64,000 nucleotides of DNA from JAVBWI01 sp036677445 (GCA_036677445.1 JAVBWI010000003.1:1-64000); one strand, 5' to 3'; shown: positions 23,975 through 33,955, numbered from the stretch's first letter. The notes: generated from the sequence alone by a model not told the origin. Numbers and translations: made by a program.

Positions 23975-25723
23975 ATGGAAGAGTATACGAAAATACCGCA
24001 AAACAGAACCTGCTCACGGTTGTTCCCGCTTTTTCACAACGCATTTGCGCAAAGCGGTTCCCAAGCATGGAAGCACGCGCTGCAAATCACCGGCGTATAT
24101 TTTGTGATCGGATGCCTGTGGATACTGCTCTCGGACAAGCTGGTGGAAATGCTCTTCGTCAACCGGGAAAGCGTAATTCTTGTCAGCATGATCAAGGGAT
24201 GGTTTTATGTGTTCATCAGCGCCGCGCTGATATACGGGTTGGTCTTCAAAGCTATGAAAAATGAGCTTCACGCAAAGGAGAAGCTAAAAGCCGCCAATGC
24301 CGAACTGCAGGAATCCAATACGCTGTTTTCCGCCATCCTGGAAAGCTCGCCGGAGATCATCGTGTTTTCCCTCGATAGCAAATATCGCTATACCGCATTC
24401 AACAGCAGGCACCGGAGCTGTATGCTGCAGCTCTGGGGCAGCGATATCCGGCTGGGCATGTACATGCCCGGCGCCATCAGCGTGTGGCGGGACAGCCAGC
24501 AGGCAAAGAAGAATTTCGACAGGGCGCTTTCCGGCGAGAGCTTTACGGTTACGGAAGAACTTGGCAACGAGGCGTTGTCCCGGCTATACTGGCAGAACTA
24601 CTATGCGCCGATCTATAACGGCGAGCGCGCCATCGTCGGCATAACCTGCTTCGCATTGAATATCACCGCGCAGAAACGGACGGAGGACGAGAACCTTTTT
24701 CTCAGCTGGCACGACAAGCTTACCGGCCTCTACAACAGGCGGTATTTTGAAGATGCGCTAAGCAGCCTGGACCGTGAAAGGCAGTATCCCGTCTCCGTCA
24801 TCATCGGGGATGTTGACGGGCTGAAGCTGGTGAACGACGCGTTCGGCCACGGCACGGGCGACGAACTTTTGAAAATCGCCGCAGAGGTCGTAGGTTCCGT
24901 ATGCAGGCCGGGCGATATCGCCGCAAGATGGGGCGGGGATGAATTCATTATGCTGCTGCCCCAAACCGATGCGGAAGAAGCGCGGCGGCTCTCGTACAAA
25001 ATCAAACAGGAAAGCGCGCAAAAGCAGTTCCTTTCCATGAATGCGGACGTTTCCCTGGGCTGGGCCACCAAAACCGGCCCCGAGCAGGATATCATGCAAA
25101 TCATAAAAATCGCCGAGGATATGATGTTCCAATCCAAGGTCATCGAAAGCAAAAGTATGCGCAGCCACATGATAAAAGTCATCATGAATACGCTGCATGA
25201 AAAAAACCCGCGGGAAGAGGCGCACTCCAGGCGGGTGGGCGAGATCAGCCGTAAAATCGGCGCCGCGCTGGGCCTTTCCGAAGTAGAAGCCAATACGCTC
25301 AGCCTTGCGGGGTACCTGCACGATATCGGCAAGATCGCGGTGGATGAAGGCATATTAAACAAGCCGGACAGTCTTACTGAGGAGGAACTGGATTGTATCC
25401 GGGATCATCCGGAAATCGGGTTTCGAATCATCCGTTCATCCTATGAAATTTCCGAGATTGCGGACGCTATTTTATCCCACCACGAACGCTGGGACGGCCG
25501 CGGCTACCCCAAAGGCCTGGCAGGGGAAGACATTCCCCTCTATGCAAGGGTCATCGCCGTTGCGGACAGCTACGACGCAATGACCGCACAGCGGCCATAT
25601 AAAAACTGCCTGACGGCCGACGAGGCCGCAACGGAGATCTTTTTAAACGCGGGCAGGCAGTTCGATCCCGCTATCAGCCGTTTGTTTTATGAAAAGGTAT
25701 TGGGCCTTCACTGGCCGGCGTAG
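23975..25723 (+). CDS. Membrane c-di-GMP protein: PAS-GGDEF-HD-GYP
   Basis: A 582-residue protein from ATG 23975 (an ATG at 23933 with GGAG is also possible). Two membrane segments at about 30-95 include VYFVIGCLWILLSDKL. A PAS-like sensor spans about 105-225. The GGDEF domain (about 240-395) has an intact active-site motif RWGGDEF, so it may make c-di-GMP. The HD-GYP domain (about 410-575) has HSRRV, LHDIGKIAV, HHERWDGRGYP, so it may degrade c-di-GMP. Three c-di-GMP riboswitches lie 18 kb downstream. Which activity dominates cannot be read from sequence. Confidence 0.9.
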   Translation: MEEYTKIPQNRTCSRLFPLFHNAFAQSGSQAWKHALQITGVYFVIGCLWILLSDKLVEMLFVNRESVILVSMIKGWFYVFISAALIYGLVFKAMKNELHAKEKLKAANAELQESNTLFSAILESSPEIIVFSLDSKYRYTAFNSRHRSCMLQLWGSDIRLGMYMPGAISVWRDSQQAKKNFDRALSGESFTVTEELGNEALSRLYWQNYYAPIYNGERAIVGITCFALNITAQKRTEDENLFLSWHDKLTGLYNRRYFEDALSSLDRERQYPVSVIIGDVDGLKLVNDAFGHGTGDELLKIAAEVVGSVCRPGDIAARWGGDEFIMLLPQTDAEEARRLSYKIKQESAQKQFLSMNADVSLGWATKTGPEQDIMQIIKIAEDMMFQSKVIESKSMRSHMIKVIMNTLHEKNPREEAHSRRVGEISRKIGAALGLSEVEANTLSLAGYLHDIGKIAVDEGILNKPDSLTEEELDCIRDHPEIGFRIIRSSYEISEIADAILSHHERWDGRGYPKGLAGEDIPLYARVIAVADSYDAMTAQRPYKNCLTADEAATEIFLNAGRQFDPAISRLFYEKVLGLHWPA

Positions 25724-25970
25724 CGCGCTGCCGGAAATATATGCGGAAAGTCATGCCGCGCATTATCGCACAGGCGGGTATCATAAAGGTTTTTTATGGC
25801 GGCATACCTCCCACAATATCTAGGAAAAATAGTTTCAGCATAATTGGCCGCAAAGGCTATTTTTTGTTTGCATCGGATTCGCCGTTCCTGTATGATAGTA
25901 TATAATTGAATATCTTGTCATATACAGTTTACGGTCGTCCGTGGATTTACGGCGTGGGAAGGAAACAACT

Positions 25971-28900
25971 ATGGATATGCTAACCGGCGGCAGGATAGCA
26001 GCCAGAGGAAGAACCGTCAAACGGATTTTTGCGTGCGCGCTGTGTTTTATGATGCTGGCCTTGTCTGTGCCCTCGCAGGCGGCCGGCGATTCGTTTTATC
26101 AGTTCGTCACCAATGTGACACTGACGATCTATGAAAACGATGGAGTCACGCAAATTATTACATTGGATAAGGATAACCCAAATGCGGGCGATGCGAATAT
26201 CCCTGCCGACGCCAGCGTATCCCTAAAATTTACGTTTACATTACCCGATGATGATGCGGGTACGGTATACAGCGGGGGGGATGCATTCCCGCTGACGCTG
26301 CCAAGTGTGTTCGACACGTCCAGCCTGGCCGGCCTGCCCATCGACTTGCTGGTGGGCAGCGGCCCGGATGTATTTGGAACGTTCGACCTCGTAGACGGCG
26401 TACCTACCGTTACGCTGGACGACTACGTAAACGGGAAATACGACCGCGGCGGTGAATTCACATTCTCTGCGGATTTTGCGGATGATACGGGAGGGGACGG
26501 CCAGCCTGTTGAGGTATCGTTTACGATCAGCGCGGCGACGGTGGTTTTTACGTTGGGTTTTGAGGCGCCGGAGCCTGCCGGAATTACGAAGACAGGCGCA
26601 TACGCAAACGACACCATTACATGGACGGTGACTGCGGATGCGGGCGCCGCCGCGCGCACCGGCATATATGCGGTGGATACGCTGGGCAGCGGCCAAACTT
26701 TTGTGTCCGGATCGGTAAAATCCGGCGGAGGTGTATTGATCCCGGAGGGCGATCCCGGCACGGATACTGCGCCATTTTATACATTTAATGCCGGTACGGA
26801 TGTGCTGACCGTCTATTTGCCGGATCTTTCGGCAGCGCAGACCTATGCCTTTACCTACGATGCCACACCGACCGTTTACAATGGAAGCGTTAATAATGAT
26901 GTGGATCTCTATGTGGAGGGCCCCGAAGGAAACCCGATATTTTCGGGAGACGCGAGCGCGCAGGTGACCGTCAGCACGGTTTGGATTGAAAAAGAAGGTG
27001 CTGTGACCCGGCGCGACAGCGCCAACCGCCCCCTGGAGATCGAATGGCGTATCGGCGTTAACCCTCAATCCCGCACCATCACCAGCGCGGTGTTGACAGA
27101 TATCATTCCGCGGTGGCTTGTTTTAGACGAAGATTCCGTGGTGCTGGAGGATTCAGAGGGGACAAGCATATCCCTTGTTAAGGATGTGGCCGCGCCAAAC
27201 GGATATACGCTTGCAAGCTATGCGGGCAGCAGACATCTGCTTACCTATTCCTTTGGGACGGGTTCGGTGATTAACGAAAGCTATACGCTCACCTATACTA
27301 CCACGGTGGACCTGACATATTACAACACCAACCAAACCGGCAGCTTTATCAACAGCGCTACGCTCACTGCCACGGAGATCAGCGGTAACTCTACCGATTC
27401 CGGCACGGTGCCCGGGGGCAGCAGCATACTCGATAAAACAAGTGTCGCCGGCAGTTACGATCATATCAACCGGAAGGTTACGTGGCAAATTGTGGTCAAC
27501 GGCGATTCGCGCTCCATACAAAATGCCGTCGTAACCGATACCATCCCTGCAGGGCAATTGTTCGTACCCGGTTCCTTCCGCATCCGCGTACAATCCTCAC
27601 CCGACTATACCAGCGTGACAGAGAACGACGGCGGAGCTCTCAATTATGTGGCAGGGAATCCTTCCGGCGGCACGCTGATGTACGACTTTGGGAATTCACA
27701 GCCCGAAGACAACGAATATATTACCGCGCCCTATGTCATCCGTTTTGAAACGGAGGTCGTTGACCCCAACGTATACGCAAGCAACCTGACGAGCACGGTA
27801 AACAACAACGCCACATTAGTAAGCGATAATGGCATTTCCGCGGCGGACGGCGCAAGCTATCAGGTGCAGAGTACGGTCATAGACAAGACCTGTACAGCTT
27901 ACGACCATGTGACCCGAGCGCTTACCTGGCAGGTGGCGCTCAACCACAACGGCATCGCCATGGGCAACGCCGTTGTGGCCGACACCATGCAGGCAGGGCA
28001 AACATTTTTAGGCGGTATGCAGGCAAGCTACGACGGCGGAACAAGTTTTTCCGATTTGGCGGAATGGGTAGCAGGCAACCCCGAGCCTTCTTCCTACCCC
28101 TATTATACTTATGACGCCGGTATACTGAAGGCCTATTTAGGGCCTGTCGCACAGGGGCAGAAACCCATTATCCGCTTCGAGACGACACTTTCCGAGTCCG
28201 TTTTTGCGGCCACCAATACAAGCTTCACCGTTTACAACACGGCTTCGCTTAACAGCGGTATTGCGGGCGCACCGGATGTAAGCGACACAGGCAGCAGACT
28301 GATCAACCATTGGGTCATACAAAAAACCAATGCGGTCGTACCCGAGGGGCAGCTGTATATCGACTGGACGGTAGATATTAACCTCAATCAAATCGGCCTG
28401 ACGCATACGGCCATCAGCGACACGCTGCAGACCGGCCTGGAGCTGGATACTTCCTCCGTCAAGCTGCAGCATATGACGCTCAACCGCGACGGGACGCAGA
28501 CCCCGGGCGCGTTCGTATCGCTTACGCAGAACAGCTTCTCTTATGGGCCCAACAACCTTTTTGTGTTCAACCTGCCCGCCTCACCCGAAAAAGCAGCCTA
28601 CCGGCTCACGTTTACGACGCTGGTGACAAATGTTGCCGCGGGGCCGTTCAACAACACGGCGACCCTCAGCGGCACGAGCGTCGATTATTCCGACGCCCCG
28701 CAGGCGGTCATCAGCATTCGGGCGCTCAGCGACGGCATCGGCTACGGCACGCTTCGCGGCACGCTGGAAATATATAAAACGGATACCGGCGGCAACCCTA
28801 TCGCACAGGCGGGCACAGCATTCGCGTTATATGACCAATATGGCAATTTCCTGCGCACGGCCGCCACCGATGCTTTTGGCGTGGCCTCTTTCGTGGGGCT

Positions 28901-29819
28901 GAATTTTGACACGCAGTATTCCATTGAGGAGACGAAGGCTCCCGTCGGCTATGCCATCAGCACGGGACGTTTCACATTCACCATAGACCCGGAGGGCAAT
29001 GTCGGCGTCGTAGGCACAGCGCCAACCGCGGTGACCATTACGGGCAGCAGTACCGTCGCGTTTGCCGACGACCTGTTGCGGGCAAGTATCCGCCTTACAA
29101 AAACGGATATGGAAGGCATCGGGCTTGCCGGCGGGCGTTTTTCCATCTACACAGAGAGCGATACGGATTTCACCAGCGCTTTGCAGACAGTTACAAGCAA
29201 TGAAAACGGCTTGATACTCTTTAGCGGCCTGACTGCCGGAAGCTATGTGATACGCGAAGTTAGTCCGCCTTCGGGCTATTACGGTTCAGAGGAAGTGCGT
29301 ACCGCCACGCTGACGCTCAATGTGCTGACAAACACGATTGCCGATGTCACAGTCGAAGAGACATTCGCAAACGAACGTATCCCTTCCTCAGAGAATACCG
29401 GCTCCATCCGACTGCAAAAGGAGGATTCTTTTGGTGAACCGCTCAGCGGCGCCGAATTCGGGTTATATACGCAAAGCGGCAGGCTCGTACAGACCGCGGT
29501 TTCCAACAGCAGCGGTATGGTACGCTTTTTACACGTGCCTTACGGGACCTATACGATACGTGAGCTAAGTGCGCCCGATGGGTATGTGCCCACCGATACG
29601 GTCGCGACCGCTACCGTATCCAGCCAAAACGCGCTTGTGCAGGCAAGCCCGTATACCATCGTAAACCTGAGCGATATCGAGATAATTTTTTCTGAAGAGA
29701 TCCCCAAGGCAGGCGGTTTTTTTGATACAACGCTGCTCGCTTTTCTGGGCGTACTGCTGCTGCTAACAGGTTTCGTTATGCTCTTTATACGGAGTGTATC
29801 TACCAACAAGAGGAAATGA
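25971..29819 (+). CDS. Large cell-wall adhesin with isopeptide and Cna-B repeats
   Basis: A 1282-residue surface protein. ATG 25971 follows AAGGAAA. A signal peptide covers about 20-45 (FACALCFMMLALSVPSQAAG). Next come about five DUF11-like repeats, each starting with a short motif such as ITKTGAYANDTITWTV, IEKEGAVTRRDSA, LDKTSVAGSYDHINRKVTW, IDKTCTAYDHVTRALTW and IQKTNAVV. Three SpaA/Cna-B domains follow (GTLEIYKTDTGGNPIA, SIRLTKTDMEGIGLAGGRFS, SIRLQKEDSFGEPLSGAEF). The C-terminus is a sorting signal: IPKAGG, a hydrophobic stretch and the tail STNKRK. The anchor motif deviates from LPxTG. The class D sortase gene starts 5 bases later. Confidence 0.85.
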   Translation: MDMLTGGRIAARGRTVKRIFACALCFMMLALSVPSQAAGDSFYQFVTNVTLTIYENDGVTQIITLDKDNPNAGDANIPADASVSLKFTFTLPDDDAGTVYSGGDAFPLTLPSVFDTSSLAGLPIDLLVGSGPDVFGTFDLVDGVPTVTLDDYVNGKYDRGGEFTFSADFADDTGGDGQPVEVSFTISAATVVFTLGFEAPEPAGITKTGAYANDTITWTVTADAGAAARTGIYAVDTLGSGQTFVSGSVKSGGGVLIPEGDPGTDTAPFYTFNAGTDVLTVYLPDLSAAQTYAFTYDATPTVYNGSVNNDVDLYVEGPEGNPIFSGDASAQVTVSTVWIEKEGAVTRRDSANRPLEIEWRIGVNPQSRTITSAVLTDIIPRWLVLDEDSVVLEDSEGTSISLVKDVAAPNGYTLASYAGSRHLLTYSFGTGSVINESYTLTYTTTVDLTYYNTNQTGSFINSATLTATEISGNSTDSGTVPGGSSILDKTSVAGSYDHINRKVTWQIVVNGDSRSIQNAVVTDTIPAGQLFVPGSFRIRVQSSPDYTSVTENDGGALNYVAGNPSGGTLMYDFGNSQPEDNEYITAPYVIRFETEVVDPNVYASNLTSTVNNNATLVSDNGISAADGASYQVQSTVIDKTCTAYDHVTRALTWQVALNHNGIAMGNAVVADTMQAGQTFLGGMQASYDGGTSFSDLAEWVAGNPEPSSYPYYTYDAGILKAYLGPVAQGQKPIIRFETTLSESVFAATNTSFTVYNTASLNSGIAGAPDVSDTGSRLINHWVIQKTNAVVPEGQLYIDWTVDINLNQIGLTHTAISDTLQTGLELDTSSVKLQHMTLNRDGTQTPGAFVSLTQNSFSYGPNNLFVFNLPASPEKAAYRLTFTTLVTNVAAGPFNNTATLSGTSVDYSDAPQAVISIRALSDGIGYGTLRGTLEIYKTDTGGNPIAQAGTAFALYDQYGNFLRTAATDAFGVASFVGLNFDTQYSIEETKAPVGYAISTGRFTFTIDPEGNVGVVGTAPTAVTITGSSTVAFADDLLRASIRLTKTDMEGIGLAGGRFSIYTESDTDFTSALQTVTSNENGLILFSGLTAGSYVIREVSPPSGYYGSEEVRTATLTLNVLTNTIADVTVEETFANERIPSSENTGSIRLQKEDSFGEPLSGAEFGLYTQSGRLVQTAVSNSSGMVRFLHVPYGTYTIRELSAPDGYVPTDTVATATVSSQNALVQASPYTIVNLSDIEIIFSEEIPKAGGFFDTTLLAFLGVLLLLTGFVMLFIRSVSTNKRK

Positions 29820-29823
29820 ATGT

Positions 29824-30504
29824 ATGGGTAAGCAGCATCAATCCCCTAAAAAATCTCTCACTTTTATGCATCTTCTTCCCTATCTGTTTATAGCGGCGGG
29901 TGGATTGCTGCTGCTCTGTGTCGGGGGCATGAAGTGGTACACCAATCGCCAGCAGGACGCGATGCTTGCAGCGTACGCCGCAGTAAGCACAGCCATACCG
30001 GCAGCGGCAGGTACTATGCCCGACGCCGGTATGCTGCCCGACCCGGACCAGCCTGCGGCGGAAAGGGATGCGGAGGAAGCGGACGCCGCCGCAATAAATC
30101 CGCAGGACACGGTCACACCCATCTGCGTGCTGACCATACCCAAAATCGACCTGACCGTGGCCGTGGGCGAAGGCGTGGACAATGCTACGCTGCGCTGCGC
30201 GGTAGGGCATTTTGAAGGGACCGCGCTTGCGGGCGAGACCGGCAACTTCTGCCTTATCGGCCACAGGAATTACACGTTCGGCGAATTCTTCAACCGGCTG
30301 GACGAGCTTGCGGCCGGGGACAGCATACTTGTGGACCGGGGCGGACAAGCCTATACTTATACCGTAACGGAAACGTTCGTTGTGGAACCGCAGGAGATCT
30401 GGGTACTGGACCCCTCGGAGGATGCACAGATCACGCTGATCACCTGCACGCCTGTCCGCATCGCCACCCACCGGCTAATCGTCAAAGGCACGCTGAATAC
30501 GTAA
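29824..30504 (+). CDS. Class D-type sortase
   Basis: A 226-residue membrane-anchored sortase. ATG 29824 has GAGG nine bases upstream. An N-terminal membrane segment (about 17-37, YLFIAAGGLLLLCVGGM) is followed by an A/P/D-rich linker. The sortase barrel covers about 95-226: VLTIPKIDLTVAVGEGVD, the catalytic histidine in CLIGHRNYTFGEFF, cysteine in LITCTPVRIATHRLIVKG, and arginine in THRLIV. It directly follows the IPKAGG-bearing adhesin, its likely substrate. Assignment to class D is from overall shape and the TIPKI motif. Confidence 0.85.
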   Translation: MGKQHQSPKKSLTFMHLLPYLFIAAGGLLLLCVGGMKWYTNRQQDAMLAAYAAVSTAIPAAAGTMPDAGMLPDPDQPAAERDAEEADAAAINPQDTVTPICVLTIPKIDLTVAVGEGVDNATLRCAVGHFEGTALAGETGNFCLIGHRNYTFGEFFNRLDELAAGDSILVDRGGQAYTYTVTETFVVEPQEIWVLDPSEDAQITLITCTPVRIATHRLIVKGTLNT

Positions 30505-30708
30505 AGGCATTCGGCGGGGAAACGAAATCTTTTGGCGTTTTTCCGGCATAAAGGACAGCAAGGGCCTGCGGGTTTTTACGTATATGAAACCATTCGGCCT
30601 ATTTTCCGCTGGTATTCTACATTTATCACCATTGTAAATCTCTTTTTGTCCGGTGTATCATATATAGTGGACTTGGTATCATACTGCATCCGTCAGGAAG
30701 GAGACTAT

Positions 30709-31692
30709 ATGGACGCGGCTCTATCCAATACTGTTAACCTGTTCACTGAAAATTCTGCGGCAGTCAAATCCCGCCTGAAATGGCAGCATTCCATGCTGCA
30801 GAGAATCGCGGCGCTGCTGTATTCGAGTGAAGGTAGGGCGGTGGATTGCGACGCCATAGAGGCCTGTATGCGCCTTATTAAGCAGCAGACCGGCGTGTTC
30901 TCCGCATTCCGCGGCTACGCCAAACTGAATATCGCAGCGCTGCTCTCTCTTGCGGATACGCCGGAGCAGGTGTTTGCGGATACGCTTTCGGTATATGCGC
31001 TGCTCAAGGCAGCGCGTTTTGCGGCAGGCGATTATCTCGCCTTTGCGGCATACCAGATCGCCAGGCAGGTGCCGCCCGAACGGCACGCGGAGACTGTGGA
31101 CCGCACCCGCGCGTTTTACGATTCCATGAAGGCGGAGCACCGCCTGTTGACCGGGCAGGACGACTATATATTTTCGGCAATGCTGGGCATTTCCACGCTG
31201 GATGTATACATGAGCACCGCGCGGATGGAGCGCATTTACGAGGAACTCAAGCCCGTGTTTTCCTCCCGCAACGAGGTGCAAAGCCTGGCGCAGGTGCTCA
31301 CACTGTGCGCGGATGAAACCGCGCTCTACCGCGTGATACAACTGCATGACGAACTCAAGTCGCGCCGGCTGAACTATAACCGGGCCTATGCGCTTTCCAC
31401 GCTGGGTGTATTGGCGCTGGTGAGCGAGGATGCGCCCCGCATTGCGCAGGCTGTCGCCGAAACCTATGCTTTCCTTCGCACACAAAAGGGCTTCGGTTCG
31501 TTCTCTGTCACTAAGCTGGAGCGGATGCTGCTGAGCGCGTCGCTGGTGGCCTTTTCCTGCCTGCGTGACGGTACAGAAGGCGTGCTTGGCGCTGTGCTTG
31601 CAAACAGCATCACCAACATACTCATCGCGCAGCAGGTCGCCGTTGCCGCGGCGGCAGGCTCTGCCGCGGCCGCTTCCTCTGCCAGCAGCTGA
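30709..31692 (+). CDS. DUF4003-like protein
   Basis: A 327-residue mainly helical protein. ATG 30709 follows GAAGGAG. It resembles the DUF4003 family: KLNIAALLSLADTPEQVFAD, FRGYAKLN, YIFSAMLGISTLDV, and a C-terminal helix followed by an A/S-rich tail. The function of this family is not known. Bases 30505-30708 upstream hold no gene I recognise, though the frame stays open to 30532. Confidence 0.65.
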   Translation: MDAALSNTVNLFTENSAAVKSRLKWQHSMLQRIAALLYSSEGRAVDCDAIEACMRLIKQQTGVFSAFRGYAKLNIAALLSLADTPEQVFADTLSVYALLKAARFAAGDYLAFAAYQIARQVPPERHAETVDRTRAFYDSMKAEHRLLTGQDDYIFSAMLGISTLDVYMSTARMERIYEELKPVFSSRNEVQSLAQVLTLCADETALYRVIQLHDELKSRRLNYNRAYALSTLGVLALVSEDAPRIAQAVAETYAFLRTQKGFGSFSVTKLERMLLSASLVAFSCLRDGTEGVLGAVLANSITNILIAQQVAVAAAAGSAAAASSASS

Positions 31693-31717
31693 AACCCGCG
31701 CTCTGAACGGACAAAAA

Positions 31718-31744
31718 ATGTGAAAAGGCCGCTTTACAGCGGCC
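31718..31744 (-). terminator. Terminator of the VOC gene
   Basis: On the minus strand GGCCGC and GCGGCC form a stem, followed by TTTTCACATTTTTT. Confidence 0.75.
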
Positions 31745-31760
31745 CCGGATAAGGCAACCC

Positions 31761-32189
31761 CTACTTCATGCGTTTATAAATCGGATGGTCATCGTTGAGC
31801 TGGAGCAGATCCCACAGGTTGCCGTACAGATCCTGAAATACGGCGACCATGCCATAGGGTTGCTTCTTTGGTTCGCGCACAAATCTTATGCCCTTTAAGA
31901 GCATGTCGTGATAGTCCCGCCAGAAATCATCGGTGTTTAGAAACAGGAAAACCCTGCCGCCCGTCTGGTTGCCTATAAACGGCTCCTGCTCGGATTTGGA
32001 CGCTCTGGCCAGCAGTATGGTGGTCCCTGCCGACCCGGGAGGGGATACAACGACCCACCGTTTATCCTGTTCGGGCTGATACGTATCCTCAATTAACGTA
32101 AAATGCAGCTTCTTTGTATAAAATTCGATCGCTTCATCATACTCCTTCACGACCAGGGCGATGTGAACGATGGATTGCATCATTTTCAT
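31761..32189 (-). CDS. VOC-family (glyoxalase-like) protein
   Basis: A 142-residue protein with two beta-alpha-beta-beta-beta modules. Seen: IVHIALVVKEYDEAIEFYTK at the N-terminus (metal histidine in HIALVV), a central FLFLNTDDFWRDYHDML, and the last strand VAVFQDLYGNLWDLLQL, where the usual metal glutamate position reads as aspartate or leucine. Members include glyoxalases, dioxygenases and resistance proteins; the substrate is unknown. Purine-rich AAGGTGAGGAG precedes the ATG. It is monocistronic with its own terminator. Confidence 0.75.
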   Translation of the reverse strand: MKMMQSIVHIALVVKEYDEAIEFYTKKLHFTLIEDTYQPEQDKRWVVVSPPGSAGTTILLARASKSEQEPFIGNQTGGRVFLFLNTDDFWRDYHDMLLKGIRFVREPKKQPYGMVAVFQDLYGNLWDLLQLNDDHPIYKRMK

Positions 32190-32377
32190 CTTCTCCTCAC
32201 CTTGATAACCTGCTGTTGTATTGCTTTTCAGCCATCAGTATGCATTTATCATACAGCATCGTAAAGGCGATGCCAACCGCTTAGCGCCTGCGTTATTGAG
32301 ATTTCCATCGGTTGATCCATAAATGTTGGCAAATACAAAAACAGCGCCTCCATAATATTTGGTAACGTATAGAGACA

Positions 32378-32410
32378 TTGACTTTGAACAGGAAAAAGTA
32401 TACTGTATAC
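32378..32410 (+). promoter_or_regulatory. Possible promoter of the lipoprotein gene
   Basis: TTGACT (32378-32383) and TATACT (32399-32404), with a short 15-base spacer. GTATAC is repeated at 32398-32403 and 32405-32410, which could be an operator. Confidence 0.35.
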
Positions 32411-32441
32411 CAAGCTTCAGAATACCGAAAGGAATTGAACA

Positions 32442-33053
32442 ATGAAAAAAGTCACCATTCTGGTCTTTCTGCTTCTTGCAATTTTAGGCTGTTCCAGTTG
32501 CTTTTATAACACTGTGAATCAAGGCCCTGCGGATAGTACAAACTCCCCACGCAATTCTCCCGAAATCAGCGAGCCTACGAATGATAGCAAGGGTACCCTA
32601 TCCGAGCTTTCAAAAAAGGGCTTTACCGCGATAGATGAGCAACCGGCGGATTTTGAGAATTGGGGTGTAGTCAGTTTCGTAACGGGGACCTATCCTGACG
32701 GCGGCACGGATAAGCTTCATTTTTATTTGGCGGACGACAATCAAGCTGTGCTTTATGATTTTCCTGATTTTTATGGGAACCAATGGAGCACATTCTACGA
32801 ACTGCAGACAGTCGCATTTGAAGATGTGAATCAGGATGGTTTGAAGGATATCCTCATTATCGCGGATTATATGACTGGCGTGGGGCCAGACGGGGCGATG
32901 CCGTTCCATGTCGCCAGTATCTATTTTCAAAAGGGCAAGGAATTCGTGAGCGTACCGGACTTAGATGATAGAATGAATGAAAAAGGTGAAAATGGCAGTG
33001 CGGATGAAGTGCTTGCTTTTACGAAGGAGCGGAAAATCAACCTGCCAGATTGA
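32442..33053 (+). CDS. Putative lipoprotein
   Basis: A 203-residue protein with a lipoprotein signal: KKVTILVFLLLAILGC places the lipidated cysteine at about residue 17. ATG 32442 follows AAAGGAA. An S/N/P-rich linker (about 25-50) leads to a domain that includes AFEDVNQDGLKDILIIADY (about 126-144), a DxNxDGxxD calcium-loop motif of the VCBS/FG-GAP type. It should be attached to the outer face of the membrane. No specific function can be assigned. Confidence 0.7.
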   Translation: MKKVTILVFLLLAILGCSSCFYNTVNQGPADSTNSPRNSPEISEPTNDSKGTLSELSKKGFTAIDEQPADFENWGVVSFVTGTYPDGGTDKLHFYLADDNQAVLYDFPDFYGNQWSTFYELQTVAFEDVNQDGLKDILIIADYMTGVGPDGAMPFHVASIYFQKGKEFVSVPDLDDRMNEKGENGSADEVLAFTKERKINLPD

Positions 33054-33065
33054 GCTGCAAACACG

Positions 33066-33191
33066 TCACAGTATGCCTTCTTCCCGAAGGGCATTGAGCA
33101 TTTGGCCGGCGCGGTGCGCATAGCTGTGCATCGCTACGTCTTGCCGCCCCTGTTCACCGATCTTCCGCCGTTCTTTCTCCTCCTGCAAGTA
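33066..33191 (-). pseudogene. Glycosyltransferase C-terminal fragment
   Basis: On the minus strand 41 codons read YLQEEKERRKIGEQGRQDVA, then MHSYAHRAGQMLNALREEG, then a stop at 33068-33066. An in-frame stop lies just upstream. The pattern EKxRRKIGExGRQDVxxxxSYxHR is like the C-terminal end of CgeB/GT1-type glycosyltransferases. The rest of the gene is not present. The remaining bases up to 33445 show no feature I can support. Confidence 0.4.
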
Positions 33192-33445
33192 TTACTGGTG
33201 ACGTCAAGCGACATATCGCCTTCCCCGCCGGTGGCACTATTTCACCTTCACCTTAACTGCCGGAACAAGTTACCAAGTCGCGGATGACATAAACCCGCAC
33301 CGTTCCCATACAGACAAAGGTGCCAAGCTGTTTATTGTAGATTAGCATGAAGCTGCAGTGTCTGCGTACGTAGGTATATATGGGTTGATTTCCAATACCA
33401 TAATATCTATACTGATTATAACGATACTGTTGATCAGAGGTTTGT

Positions 33446-33955
33446 ATGCGCATACAGGAAAGTTTTGCGGTCCTTCAGGAAAGCAGCCTGCCCACCCGCT
33501 GGATGCGGACGTATCTGTTTGCCTATTTTATAGTTTTCTTTATAAGAACGGGGCTGGATACGCTTTTGCTGCTACAGAATTTCGTTTTGAGCGGATACGA
33601 CCCCGCCCTGCTCGCTGTGCTGCTTTTTTTAGCGCTTCTGTGCATGGGCTCCGGTATAGCCGCTTTCCTTCCAATGAAAAAGCTGCTGGCTGCAGGCTAC
33701 CACTGGAACGTACTACATATGGGCTGCACCGCACTGTATTATGCGGCCAGAAGCGCCATAACCGTTGTAGATACGGGCGCCGACCTTTCTTTGGGATATT
33801 TCGGCAGCCTGCTCATCTTTCTGGCAATTTATCTATCAGCGTGGTTCTGGCCCAACTATATCTATTTTAAGAAGCGTAAAGAATTGTTCCGCGCTTATAC
33901 GCAAGAGGAAATTAGTTACGCGAAAAGCCGGTGGCACTCGCTGGAGCGGGCATAG
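33446..33955 (+). CDS. Four-TM membrane protein, paralog A
   Basis: A 169-residue protein with four predicted membrane segments, preceded by AGAGG. It starts with a short cytoplasmic head containing LPTRWMRTYLFAYFIVFFIR and ends WFWPNYIYFKKRKELFRAYT plus a basic tail. The next gene encodes a paralog with the same two landmarks (DTRWMRIYL and PNLIYFKKRKRLFRPYS). The family resembles small DUF2569-like membrane proteins, but I could not assign it firmly. It is probably co-transcribed with its neighbour. Confidence 0.6.
   Translation: MRIQESFAVLQESSLPTRWMRTYLFAYFIVFFIRTGLDTLLLLQNFVLSGYDPALLAVLLFLALLCMGSGIAAFLPMKKLLAAGYHWNVLHMGCTALYYAARSAITVVDTGADLSLGYFGSLLIFLAIYLSAWFWPNYIYFKKRKELFRAYTQEEISYAKSRWHSLERA

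Noticed and set aside
23809..24264. An ORF with a strong AAGGAGG just before ATG 23809, running into the GGDEF gene in another frame.
   Set aside because: The first 40 codons are not family-like and the rest overlaps the GGDEF/HD-GYP gene out of frame. It could be a leader peptide, but there is no support.
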